Shown here piece after piece: positions 8,466 through 16,393 of a DNA stretch of 36,049 nt. The translations under genes and the position numbers were made by a program. The stretch spans positions 1 to 36,049 of the forward strand of contig MGFH01000061.1 of the NCBI GenBank assembly GCA_001791795.1, in the 5' to 3' direction. The stretch comes from Candidatus Wallbacteria bacterium GWC2_49_35 (GTDB taxonomy: Bacteria; Muiribacteriota; UBA9980). The notes beneath the pieces were generated by a model. The model made no database searches and was not told where the DNA came from. It worked only from the letters and a program-made list of their open reading frames with translations. How positions within the stretch are numbered: position 1 is the stretch's first letter; each line of letters opens with the position of its first letter.

Positions 8466-8489
8466 ATGCACTATTCACTGTTCACTTGC
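8463..8489. repeat. Heptanucleotide-periodic tract overlapping the cytochrome 3' end
   Basis: Units read ACTATGC, ACTATTC, ACTGTTC, then a six-base ACTTGC. On the minus strand this encodes the last residues (QVNSE) and the stop codon of the multihaem cytochrome, so the gene now ends inside the repeat. Confidence 0.55.
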
Positions 8490-9637
8490 ACTATAAAAAA
8501 GTGGTCGTGTACCGATTCTGACTTATGGCAGGCGGTGCAGGAGGATTCTGCGCTGTTATCGTCGAGCCTCATTTTTTTATTTATGAATTCGCATTTTGAA
8601 ACCGTTAGTTCGGCCTCTCGCGACCCGGAAACGTATTGCAGGAACGGCGGCAGCGAAGCGTGACAGCTCATGCAGTATTCATTTACGCTGAAAAAGCCCG
8701 GGCCTTCGTCTTTAACGGCCGCGCCGCGAGGGGAGGCGAACTCGCGGGATTTTTCTTCGGCTTTGGGCGCCGCGCCCCTGAAATCGAGGCAGTCTTCGCA
8801 ACTGAAGCCCTCTCTTGCAAGGAACATGAACTTCCAGTATTCGAACTGCCGCTTTCTGTCGTCGAGCGAGCTGTCCGCGGCGTAATCGAAGCGGTTGCCG
8901 CGGTTGTATTTGATCTGACCGGGTTTGGGAACCATGTTGAAGAAATGAGCCTGTATATCTTTTCCGGGTTTATAACCGAGCGCGAATTTGTATTCGCCGC
9001 TTTTGTCGTATCCGTTGGTGTGGCAAGACATGCATATCATGTCGCGTTGATCGGGATCGAGTTTTTTGGGGTTGGTTACGTATCGCGTGTCGCTGTATTC
9101 GATGTGGGCGCTCGCCGGGCCGTGGCACGCCTCGCACGCCACGCCGGCTTCGGCGTAATAAATGCCGCGGTCGTCCTTGCCGTCCGTGGTTTTTTGAGCG
9201 GCGCCTGTGGTATGGCAGCCGATGCATTCTCGTTCGTAATCGGAACGTTTGTAATTTTTGTCGTAATAGTCTGAAAACCCTCCGGAAACGATCGAATAAA
9301 GAAAAGGCGAGACGCGTTTGTTCGATAATAGATACCTTCGCGTCCAGTGGGTTCCTATCGCGAATTCCGCTTCGGCGCTCTCGCCGATCGAAATATGTTT
9401 CGCCGCCATGGCGGCTTTTTCAGGCAGCAGGAAAATTTCGGAGCTCTGTATGAGGGCTTTCGCGTGGAGGGTGTTTTTCCAGCGGGCGTAAATTGATTCG
9501 TGGCAGCGGGCGCATTCTTTCGAACCCGCGTACCTGATTTCGGATACGCCTGTGAAAGTTTTTGAAGCGTAATACAAGGCGGCCGCGGCTATGACCAGCG
9601 CCGCGAAGGCCGTATAAAGGTTACTTCGCGTGTTCAT
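8471..9637 (-). CDS. Multihaem c-type cytochrome
   Basis: This 388-residue protein has an N-terminal membrane anchor or signal segment (residues about 7-24) and six canonical CxxCH haem c motifs: CARCH (from Cys42), CIGCH, CEACH, CMSCH, CMSCH and CTACH. A seventh site reads CEDCL, with Leu where the axial His should be. The spacing and the GVACEACHGPASAH segment resemble cytochrome c554-type and related multihaem families. It would carry electrons across the periplasm; donor and acceptor are unknown. Its start overlaps the end of the upstream HEAT-repeat gene by 17 bases, indicating translational coupling. The extreme C-terminus lies in a heptanucleotide repeat tract. Confidence 0.92.
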   Translation of the reverse strand: MNTRSNLYTAFAALVIAAAALYYASKTFTGVSEIRYAGSKECARCHESIYARWKNTLHAKALIQSSEIFLLPEKAAMAAKHISIGESAEAEFAIGTHWTRRYLLSNKRVSPFLYSIVSGGFSDYYDKNYKRSDYERECIGCHTTGAAQKTTDGKDDRGIYYAEAGVACEACHGPASAHIEYSDTRYVTNPKKLDPDQRDMICMSCHTNGYDKSGEYKFALGYKPGKDIQAHFFNMVPKPGQIKYNRGNRFDYAADSSLDDRKRQFEYWKFMFLAREGFSCEDCLDFRGAAPKAEEKSREFASPRGAAVKDEGPGFFSVNEYCMSCHASLPPFLQYVSGSREAELTVSKCEFINKKMRLDDNSAESSCTACHKSESVHDHFFIVQVNSE

Positions 9638-10982
9638 CGGGCCTGCCGTGGTCTTTTTTCACGCTGACCTTTTTGACCGTTTTCTTAGCGCGGTCTCCGC
9701 CCTGGTAAGATGTTTCGGAAATTTTCATATCTTCGCCGCGCTCGAGCCAGAATGAAACTATCTTGCCGTCGGCGCGGAGCTTTTCACGATTCGGGTTCTT
9801 CGCGCCGATTATTTCCCGGGATATGGCGAGCAGTTTGTCGCGGTCGATGCTGTCGAGCGCGTGTTCAGATGCGCGGCAGACCTCCGGATTTTTATCTGCG
9901 CGCAGTGAAAAAAGTTTTTCGATCATGGGCCTGGATATTTCGTAGAGATTGGTCAGCGCTCCGCAGGCGCAGGCCCGTACGAACCATTTGGGATCGGCGA
10001 GGGCCTCCAGTATGAGCGACGGCGCCTGTTCGCATTTTAGGCTGCCGGCGATCCTCACGCACCAGTAACGGGCGTCGTCGCTTGCGTCTTTATTCTCGTA
10101 TAGTGAAGCAAGTTCGCCGAAGACGGGCTCGCCAATGTTAAGCAGTGCGTCCGCGGCGGTTTTTCTGATCGTCCACGAGCCGGAGTCGAGAAGTTTTATC
10201 AGAGATGAGGACGCCTTCCTGCTGCCTATTTCTCCCAGGGCCACTATTGCCGTTTCCGCCCTATCCTCCTCGGCGGTTTCGAGGATATCGAGCAGCGGCT
10301 CGATCGCGCGCTCGTCTTTTATCATTCCGAGCAGTTTGGCGCACCAGTAAAATTTGTCGGAGTCTTTCGAGTCGAGGAATTTCATAAGATCGCCCGTGAC
10401 CGCGTGGCCGAGTTTAAGCAGCGCGTCGGCGCAGGCCTTGCGCACATTCCATACTTTGTCTGAAAGCCCGCATATGAGCAACTCTTTGAATTCGGCGTCG
10501 ATATCTTCGTGAGGTATCGCGCCGGCGATGCATATTTTATCTTCTGGTTTCGCGTTCGCGAATAATTTTTTGATTATCGGCACGACCTGCGGGTCTTTTA
10601 TCTCGCACAGCGTTTTTATCGCCCAGTAGCGGACATTGGTGTCTTCGGACATGAGGGAACTTCTCAGGGCGTGTGTGACGTCCACGACCGCGCGCGCCAT
10701 TTTCTTTAATATATCGCTCGACTGTTTTCTGACTATCCACTCGTCGTGGCCGAGGGCGCCGATAAGGCAGGCGACGGAGGTGCCTTCGAGCTTCGCCAGG
10801 CTTTGCGAGGCATGGAAGCGGACGTCCGGATCGCGATCGGACAGCATCGATACGAGAAGGAAGGCTGAGGCGCGGTTATTGAACCGCGCGAGAGATTTGC
10901 ACGCCAGCGCGCGCACCGACCTGTTTTTGCTCTTGAGGTCTTTTCTTATGTCGTCCATTATTTCTTTTTCGTTTGCGCTCAT
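9621..10982 (-). CDS. HEAT-repeat (PBS lyase-type) protein
   Basis: Start chosen at the ATG at 10982, which follows a GGGAGG ribosome-binding site; the frame stays open far upstream but overlaps the preceding gene there. The 453 residues are almost entirely HEAT-like helical repeats of about 30 residues (for example LACKSLARFNNRASAFLLVS, AIEPLLDILETAEEDRAETA). The C-terminal 50 residues are basic and polar (KKTVKKVSVKKDHG). There is no signal peptide, so it is probably cytoplasmic. Such proteins act as protein-binding scaffolds, and some relatives serve in cofactor lyases or maturation. Its place between a metallohydrolase and a cytochrome, with overlap to the latter, suggests coordinated expression but not a defined role. 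Confidence 0.88.
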   Translation of the reverse strand: MSANEKEIMDDIRKDLKSKNRSVRALACKSLARFNNRASAFLLVSMLSDRDPDVRFHASQSLAKLEGTSVACLIGALGHDEWIVRKQSSDILKKMARAVVDVTHALRSSLMSEDTNVRYWAIKTLCEIKDPQVVPIIKKLFANAKPEDKICIAGAIPHEDIDAEFKELLICGLSDKVWNVRKACADALLKLGHAVTGDLMKFLDSKDSDKFYWCAKLLGMIKDERAIEPLLDILETAEEDRAETAIVALGEIGSRKASSSLIKLLDSGSWTIRKTAADALLNIGEPVFGELASLYENKDASDDARYWCVRIAGSLKCEQAPSLILEALADPKWFVRACACGALTNLYEISRPMIEKLFSLRADKNPEVCRASEHALDSIDRDKLLAISREIIGAKNPNREKLRADGKIVSFWLERGEDMKISETSYQGGDRAKKTVKKVSVKKDHGRPDEHAK

Positions 10983-11014
10983 ATTGCCTCCCTTTGTTAA
11001 AAATAAACCGCCGC

Positions 11015-11809
11015 CTAATTCGCGCAGATGCACTCTCCCGGTCTGTCGTGCCAGGTGAGTAAAAGACGCGGATTGTGAGATTCGCGCATAAATGCGTTGC
11101 GCGCGGTTTCTTCGACGGTTTCGTGAGTGTTGTTCTCCCGGCTCAGGTGCGCCAGGTAAATATGAGAAAGCCCATCCCAGTTGAGCGACAAAAGCGCGGC
11201 GGCGGAGTCCCTGTTCGAAAGGTGCCCTTTTTTGCCCATGATCCTTTTTTTCAGGTACCACGGATATATTCCGTTGATAAGCATATCGTCGTCGTAGTTA
11301 GATTCGAATATTAGAATGTTCGATCCGCTTAAATGGTCGAACACGGACTTGTTGACGTAACCGAGATCGGTGGCCAGAGATATTTTCGCGTCATCCGAAA
11401 CGGCAGATACGCCGAAAGGCTCGTTGGCGTCGTGATCGGTCATGAAAGTGTTTATCAGGCAGCCGTTGATGACGGTTCGCGAGTACTGCGGAATTATCTT
11501 TATTTCGCAGTTGGCGCGGATGGCGTCGCCGTCTCTGAGCCCGGCGAGCGTGCCCCCGGTGAGGTATAATTTTTTATGGTATTTTTTCTGGAAAACGTTC
11601 AAGCCGCTTATGTGGTCGGAGTGTTCGTGGGTTATGAACACGGCGTCGATAGTTTCGGGCGCGACGCCTATCGATCTGAGCCCGGTTTCTATGCGCCGGT
11701 TGGATATGCCGGTATCTATGAGAATACGCGTCCCGCCGGTTTCAACGTAAACGCAGTTTCCGGACGAGCCTGAGGCCAGGACCGAAACTTTATATTTGGC
11801 ATTAGTCAA
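11015..11809 (-). CDS. MBL-fold metallohydrolase (YycJ/WalJ-like)
   Basis: The protein has the metallo-beta-lactamase fold signature THEHSDH, which supplies the zinc or iron ligands, and an N-terminal SVLASGSSGNCVYVE motif typical of the YycJ/WalJ family of putative nucleases or hydrolases. I place the start at the TTG at 11809 (264 residues): an AAGGTGA ribosome-binding site lies five bases upstream, and a consensus promoter (TTGAAA, 17 bases, TAAAAT) overlaps the region of the earlier ATG codons at 11860 and 11848, which would not be transcribed. A GTG at 11818 is the alternative. No signal peptide, so cytoplasmic. First gene of the run leading to the HEAT protein and cytochrome, 32 bases before the HEAT start. 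Confidence 0.88.
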   Translation of the reverse strand: MTNAKYKVSVLASGSSGNCVYVETGGTRILIDTGISNRRIETGLRSIGVAPETIDAVFITHEHSDHISGLNVFQKKYHKKLYLTGGTLAGLRDGDAIRANCEIKIIPQYSRTVINGCLINTFMTDHDANEPFGVSAVSDDAKISLATDLGYVNKSVFDHLSGSNILIFESNYDDDMLINGIYPWYLKKRIMGKKGHLSNRDSAAALLSLNWDGLSHIYLAHLSRENNTHETVEETARNAFMRESHNPRLLLTWHDRPGECICAN

Positions 11810-11837
11810 TACGTTCACCTTCCATTCGTTATAATTA

Positions 11838-11866
11838 AATTTTACCATTTTAACGCTCATTTTTCA
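11838..11866 (-). promoter_or_regulatory. Promoter for the MBL-HEAT-cytochrome run
   Basis: Minus-strand TTGAAA (11866-11861) and TAAAAT (11843-11838) are 17 bases apart. The predicted transcript begins near 11831, which argues for the TTG start at 11809. Confidence 0.65.
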
Positions 11867-11896
11867 AGGGGTTGCCAAAAAGTTACGTAACTTTTA

Positions 11897-11925
11897 TTGA
11901 ACTTTACACTTAATTGTGATATAAT
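11897..11925 (+). promoter_or_regulatory. Promoter for the tandem pseudopilin genes
   Basis: TTGAAC (11897-11902), a 17-base spacer, then a perfect TATAAT (11920-11925). A GAGGAGA ribosome-binding site lies just downstream before the ATG at 11948. It is divergent from the promoter at 11838-11866, with about 30 bases between the two -35 boxes. Confidence 0.75.
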
Positions 11926-11947
11926 TTACTATGAGGAGAAATCGTTC

Positions 11948-12508
11948 ATGATCAACAAAACAAAAAAACATTACCGCTCCGGCGGTTTTACGCTTATAGA
12001 AATACTGACCACTATCGTTATAATCGGCGTCCTGGCGACGGCGGCTGTTCCGATCGGGCAGCTCATGATCATCAGGCAGCAGGAAAAAATCCTTAAAGAG
12101 GTGCTCGCCGAAACGCGCAGGGCGCTCGATCAATTCTACGAGCATTACAGGTCGTTTCCGGCGTCGTTCATGGAACTGCGCGGTCTCGCGCCGCCCAATT
12201 TCACTATAGCGTATCTGCGTGACGCGCCGCCGATAAATCCTTTCACCGGAGACCAGTACGACTGGACGGTGGTCGTTTCCGGCGTTACCGAATATAACGA
12301 TTTCGGCTGTTACGAAACGGACTGTCTTTCATTGATAGACCACAACCGCAAAGTGTTTCAGAACGAGGCGGACACGAACCCCGGAAACCCTCTGGCCGGA
12401 AAAGCCAAGTGTTGCGACGCATGCACGGGCTACTGGGGTATATGGGATATCAGGTATCCCCGCGACGACCGTCTTGCCATAAATGAAACTCTTTACAAAG
12501 ACTGGTGA
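11948..12508 (+). CDS. Pseudopilin, type II secretion/type IV pilus-like (GspG family)
   Basis: A textbook prepilin N-terminus is present: short basic leader, then GG|FTLIEILTTIVIIGVLAT with Gly at -1, Phe at +1 and Glu at +5, followed by a long amphipathic helix. The 186-residue size suits a major-pseudopilin-like protein. The globular part includes PPINPFTG near the region where GspG proteins bear a short beta hairpin, and four Cys in a CETDC ... CCDAC arrangement that could form disulfides or bind metal. The ATG at 11948 follows GAGGAGA; the in-frame TTG at 11897 lies inside the promoter. It is followed five bases later by a paralogue. Pseudopilins insert in the inner membrane and polymerise after cleavage. 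Confidence 0.93.
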   Translation: MINKTKKHYRSGGFTLIEILTTIVIIGVLATAAVPIGQLMIIRQQEKILKEVLAETRRALDQFYEHYRSFPASFMELRGLAPPNFTIAYLRDAPPINPFTGDQYDWTVVVSGVTEYNDFGCYETDCLSLIDHNRKVFQNEADTNPGNPLAGKAKCCDACTGYWGIWDIRYPRDDRLAINETLYKDW

Positions 12509-12513
12509 TTTGA

Positions 12514-13095
12514 TTGCTTAATAAGATGTTCCGCGGAAATTGCCGCGGTAAAACACTAAACAGACGCGCGCTTTCTCTCATCGAGCTGCTGACCACCATA
12601 GTCATTATGGGCGTTTTAACGACGGCAGCCATCCCCCTCGGTGAGGTCGTTTTCATACGCGACAAAGAGCTCGAGCTGAAAGACACGCTCATTGTCACGC
12701 GAGGCGCTATCGATAAATTTTATGCGTCCGTTGGGCGCTATCCGTATACCTTCAATGAGCTTCGCTGGGTGGAAGGCCAGAAGCTCATCGACACCAAAGA
12801 CCGCGAAGATTACTGGCTCGTCGGAATGCCTTTTTTAAGAAAAAGTCCGCCGATAAATCCTTTTGCGAGCTCGAACCAGGCGTGGATAGTCATTCTGACT
12901 AATTCGCAGTACGGCCTCGAATCGATGCCGCTCGAAGAGTTCCTCACGACCCGCGAGATCGATCTAATCAATCCCGATAATCTGCAGCGCAAAGAAATTT
13001 ACGACATACAATACCCGCCCCAGGGGCATAATGCCTTTAAATACCAGATCACTATATACACCAGCCTCGAGGGGCACGCTTACTCGTCATGGTAA
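12514..13095 (+). CDS. Pseudopilin, paralogue of the preceding gene
   Basis: The N-terminus has a prepilin motif RRA|LSLIELLTTIVIMGVLTT with Ala at -1 and Glu at +5. Its middle repeats features of the upstream gene, including LRKSPPINPFASSNQAW, so the two are tandem duplicates that have diverged. I use the TTG at 12514 because a GGTGA sequence overlapping the previous stop codon is suitably placed; an ATG at 12526 lacks a ribosome-binding site. The protein has 193 residues and lacks the four cysteines of its neighbour. It probably acts in the same pilus-like fibre or secretion machine, with translation coupled to the first gene. Confidence 0.9.
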   Translation: MLNKMFRGNCRGKTLNRRALSLIELLTTIVIMGVLTTAAIPLGEVVFIRDKELELKDTLIVTRGAIDKFYASVGRYPYTFNELRWVEGQKLIDTKDREDYWLVGMPFLRKSPPINPFASSNQAWIVILTNSQYGLESMPLEEFLTTREIDLINPDNLQRKEIYDIQYPPQGHNAFKYQITIYTSLEGHAYSSW

Positions 13096-13135
13096 GATAT
13101 TTCCACCATTTTATTACAATAAGGCGGTTTTTCAG

Positions 13136-15025
13136 ATGAGAGTTATCAGATCCTTAACGCTCTTTTTAATTTTCGCGTTCCTGTCATTCGTTTTTTTATT
13201 TGATTCGGGAGTCCGCGTCGTTTTGGCGCAGGAACCCGGAGCCGGAAAAGCGGGCGCTAAACAGGCCGGAAAAAAAGATAAAAAAGTCCAGGCGAAACCC
13301 GCTGACGCGGATATAAAGGCGGCGAAGAAAAAAACGCCTTCCGGCGTTAAGGAAGGCGCAGCTGCATCAAAATCGCTGGCCGCCGGTGTCAGAAAATATA
13401 TCCTCACTCAGCATGCCGCCCGAATGGGCGAGGAAACATACTCTTACTCCATCGGCGAAGATAAAAAGATCCGGGCCACGGCTGAAATTAAAATACAGTC
13501 GGTCGCGAGCGTCGATATGCTTCAGAAATATACGCTGGAGCCCGGCGGAACGCTTGCCTCTTATTCGCTCGAGGCGCAGATGATGGGAGAAAAGCAGAAA
13601 CTGGACTGCGTATACGCAGACGACGAGATCCGGGCTAAAGTATACCAGAACGGTACCGTCGAAAACATTTCGATCAGAACCCATGGTCCGCTTTACCTGC
13701 TGGACAATACCAATGCCAATAACTACCAGCATATAATCGACGCTTATTCGCATAAAAACGGCGGGGCGCAGCCTTTCAAAGTACTCGTTGCGCAGAAACT
13801 GACTGTCATGGATATCGAAGTCGAGAACCGGGGATTCGTAAAAGGCTTTATGGCGGGCAAAAACGCCGAGTATACCGAATACAGGGCCGTTGAAAAAAGT
13901 GCGGGTCTTGAAATTTTCATATACGCGGACAAGGGCGGCGCAGTGGCCGCGGTTATGGTTCCCGCGCAAAAATTCACTATCGCGGCCGAAGGCTTCGAGT
14001 TGGACAAGACCGCCGGGCCGCCGGAAACGCGCGAGTACGTGGCGGGCCCTTATAAAGTGAAGGAGAGCGGCGTTTATTTTAAAAATAAAAGCGGCCTGAA
14101 ACTTTATTCGAAGTTAACTATTCCCGCGGTTCCTTCCGGCGCCGCAGGCGAAGCGTCGCCGATGCGGGCGGCACTTATAATCGCAGGTTCCGGGCCTACC
14201 GACCGCGACGGAAATTCAACGCTGCTTAACGGGTCCATCAATAATCTTAGAGACATAGCCGAGCATCTCGCGGCGCACGGCATCGTCTCGCTCAGATACG
14301 ATAAAAGAAATATCGGTTCCTCCGATTCTACCGGTGATTCGCCTTTTTCAGAATACGTTTCAGACGCGGTTTCCGCGCTCGATTTTATGTGCTCGAAAGA
14401 AGGCCTCGACACTGCCGGCGTTTATCTTATCGGCCACTCCGAGGGCGCGCTGATCGCTATGAGCGCCGCTGCGGCCTCGAAGAAGGTGAAGGGCGTTATA
14501 CTGATGGCGGCGCCGTTCACTCCGTTCGACCAACTCATTATGGAGCAGGTTAAATATAACCTCGAATACAGCGTTTCGATCTCGGCCTCGGATAAGCACG
14601 AATTCATCAAGCAGCTCGCCGACGCCATGAAGCAGCTAAAAAAGGGCCAGACGCCGAAAATAAAAGAGGCGGCAAGCGTTCCGAGCATGGATGTAATAAT
14701 CAAAAGCCTTACCGGCCAGCCTAAATTCGTCGGCGAATACCTCAATATCGTGCCGGCTAAACTCGCGGCGTCCCTCAAAGTTCCGGTGCTTTTGATCGGG
14801 GCCGGTCTTGACGCGCAGGTGCCTGTTTCCGATTTCACTCAGTATTGCGAATTTTTCAAAAAAAACAAGATCGGATTTCATAAGCTTATGGTAGAAGGCG
14901 TCAATCACGTATTCAAGCCGGCGGGCGCAAAGAACGACCCGGGCTCTTATACTTCGGACGCTAAAGTCGCTTCGGTGGCACTTAACGCCATCAGCTCCTT
15001 TATTATGGGGCGCCTCGGCCGTTAG
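13136..15025 (+). CDS. Secreted alpha/beta hydrolase (serine esterase/peptidase-like)
   Basis: A signal peptide (RSLTLFLIFAFLSFVFLF, cleavage near VLAQ) is followed by a Lys/Ala-rich linker of about 50 residues and then a beta-rich domain of about 200 residues. The C-terminal alpha/beta-hydrolase domain carries an oxyanion-region IIAGSGPTDRDGNS, a nucleophile elbow GHSEG (Ser435), Asp559 (GAGLDAQVP) and His591 (VNHVF), so the triad is complete. The start at 13136 follows an AAGGCGG ribosome-binding site; the longer frame from 13031 overlaps the previous gene and would bury the signal peptide. At 629 residues it resembles YqkD-like or DUF3887-linked hydrolases with an added N-terminal domain. 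It should hydrolyse an ester or amide in the periplasm; substrate unknown. Confidence 0.9.
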   Translation: MRVIRSLTLFLIFAFLSFVFLFDSGVRVVLAQEPGAGKAGAKQAGKKDKKVQAKPADADIKAAKKKTPSGVKEGAAASKSLAAGVRKYILTQHAARMGEETYSYSIGEDKKIRATAEIKIQSVASVDMLQKYTLEPGGTLASYSLEAQMMGEKQKLDCVYADDEIRAKVYQNGTVENISIRTHGPLYLLDNTNANNYQHIIDAYSHKNGGAQPFKVLVAQKLTVMDIEVENRGFVKGFMAGKNAEYTEYRAVEKSAGLEIFIYADKGGAVAAVMVPAQKFTIAAEGFELDKTAGPPETREYVAGPYKVKESGVYFKNKSGLKLYSKLTIPAVPSGAAGEASPMRAALIIAGSGPTDRDGNSTLLNGSINNLRDIAEHLAAHGIVSLRYDKRNIGSSDSTGDSPFSEYVSDAVSALDFMCSKEGLDTAGVYLIGHSEGALIAMSAAAASKKVKGVILMAAPFTPFDQLIMEQVKYNLEYSVSISASDKHEFIKQLADAMKQLKKGQTPKIKEAASVPSMDVIIKSLTGQPKFVGEYLNIVPAKLAASLKVPVLLIGAGLDAQVPVSDFTQYCEFFKKNKIGFHKLMVEGVNHVFKPAGAKNDPGSYTSDAKVASVALNAISSFIMGRLGR

Positions 15026-15033
15026 GCCGGAGG
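15013..15033. other. Hairpin overlapping the hydrolase stop
   Basis: CCTCGGCC pairs with GGCCgGAGG around GTTA, with one bulge. There is no T-run after it, so it is at best a weak terminator. Confidence 0.3.
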
Positions 15034-15063
15034 CCTGTGTCCCGCGTAAAAAGCATATGTGAG

Positions 15064-15093
15064 TTGACATTAGAACTTTTTATGTAATTTAAT
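15064..15093 (+). promoter_or_regulatory. Possible promoter for the TPR/beta-domain gene
   Basis: TTGACA (15064-15069) is perfect; the best -10 is TTTAAT (15088-15093) at an 18-base spacing. The remaining bases to the ATG at 15155 are GC-rich and hold nothing else recognisable. Confidence 0.45.
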
Positions 15094-15154
15094 CATCAAT
15101 ACAATCCCGGACGCCGACCCGGTCGCGCGCCGGACGGAACGGCGGTTATCGATA

Positions 15155-16381
15155 ATGAGAAAACCCTATACAGATAAAACATATTACAAATCGTTAATAT
15201 TTTTTCTTGCTGCGCTGGTCAGTGCCTGCGTCCTGCCGGACATAATCTGCGGGTGCCGATTATGCTCCGCGGTTGAAAGGATTTCTGACGATGTTTCGGA
15301 TTCTTCCGACCTTATCGACGCGCAGAATTTCGGCAGCCTGAACCTCGAAACCGGAGAAGTGACCGTGACGCCCGGCGCGCCTAAACCGCCCGCCGCAGGC
15401 AACGAAAAGCCCGCGCAGTCCGCGGAGCCGACACTTGCGCCTGTCCCGCAGCCGGCGCGCGTCACGGCCGAAGTATCCTCGATATCGCCGCAGCCCGCGC
15501 CTAAAACCGAAGAGATCGACCTCATTTCGCAGCTCGTTCCCGAAGAGACATACGAAATCATAGGTTCATCGGCGGCGGCGAGCCCGGTCGCAGAAGAGCA
15601 TTTCAAGGTAGGAACCGATCTGTTTAACCAGAAAGAATATATACTCGCTAAAGCCCATTTTGAAAAAGCCATTAAACTCGAGGCTAATAACGACGTTTAT
15701 CTGCTCGCGCTCGAAATGGTCGTAAACACCATGCGCGCCCAGGGCATTACGGAGCCCGCTCAGAAGCCCGAGGCGGTCGTCGACGTCAAGGTGCCCGAAA
15801 ATCAGCAGGTTACGACTTCGGCGTCTTCCGCGCCGGCGAACGGCGAAGGGCACGAGACGCAGCAGCAGCAGACGCCGCCCGATAAAAGCTCCACGCAGGC
15901 CGTCGCGATCGTCGATAAAAAACACGCTGCGCCGCCCGCCCGGCCGGTCGTTAAAACTCAGGTGCTTACATGCTCTTTTGAGCAACGCCTGCCCGTCGGA
16001 AATATCATATTCAACACGGGTGTGAATACCGATATCAAAAGATCCGATATCGACGGCTACTATGTGCTGTTCGATAACGAAAAGGAATCGCTCGCGCTCG
16101 CCGCTTTCAGGCTCGATCACGAGCCGAAAAAAGCGATGCTGATCGTCACGCAGAAACTGTTCGCGGACGACAATAATTTCGTTTTCCCGCTGACGATCAA
16201 AGTCAATAATTTCGAGACGCTGAACGGCGCGTTCCGGCTCGCCACCGAATTCAGGCCCTATCAGTTCGATATCACCGGGCGCCTGCACCGAGGGTTCAAC
16301 CAGGTGTTATTCCAGTGCGCGCCTTTTAATACCGCCAATTTCGCTTTGCTCAGGGTTGAAATATTTATTCAAAATTATTAA
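15155..16381 (+). CDS. Envelope protein with Pro/Ala-rich linker, TPR pair and C-terminal beta domain
   Basis: I do not recognise a named family. Residues about 12-32 form a hydrophobic segment; LVSAC within it fits a lipobox, so this may be a lipoprotein, otherwise a signal anchor. A Pro/Ala/Glu-rich region follows, then a TPR-like helix pair (EEHFKVGTDLFNQKEYILAK ... FEKAIKLEANND), a second disordered linker with a Gln run, and a C-terminal domain of about 140 residues with alternating beta strands. The 408-residue protein stops directly before the ribosome-binding site of the HD-GYP regulator gene, so the two are probably cotranscribed. This makes a signalling link to the envelope possible but unproven. 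Only a weak ribosome-binding site precedes the ATG. Confidence 0.82.
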   Translation: MRKPYTDKTYYKSLIFFLAALVSACVLPDIICGCRLCSAVERISDDVSDSSDLIDAQNFGSLNLETGEVTVTPGAPKPPAAGNEKPAQSAEPTLAPVPQPARVTAEVSSISPQPAPKTEEIDLISQLVPEETYEIIGSSAAASPVAEEHFKVGTDLFNQKEYILAKAHFEKAIKLEANNDVYLLALEMVVNTMRAQGITEPAQKPEAVVDVKVPENQQVTTSASSAPANGEGHETQQQQTPPDKSSTQAVAIVDKKHAAPPARPVVKTQVLTCSFEQRLPVGNIIFNTGVNTDIKRSDIDGYYVLFDNEKESLALAAFRLDHEPKKAMLIVTQKLFADDNNFVFPLTIKVNNFETLNGAFRLATEFRPYQFDITGRLHRGFNQVLFQCAPFNTANFALLRVEIFIQNY

Positions 16382-16393
16382 ATGGAGGCCGAC

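Noticed and set aside
10983-11261. Longer HEAT-repeat protein starting at 11261
   Set aside because: The extension overlaps the metallohydrolase gene by about 250 bases, reads as low-quality Arg-rich sequence, and the internal ATG has a strong ribosome-binding site.
13031-13135. Longer hydrolase starting at 13031
   Set aside because: It overlaps the pseudopilin gene and would place 35 residues before a clear signal peptide.
15566-16288. Minus-strand open frame of 240 codons
   Set aside because: Lies wholly inside the TPR/beta-domain gene with no start signal; the plus-strand protein has a signal segment and TPR motifs.
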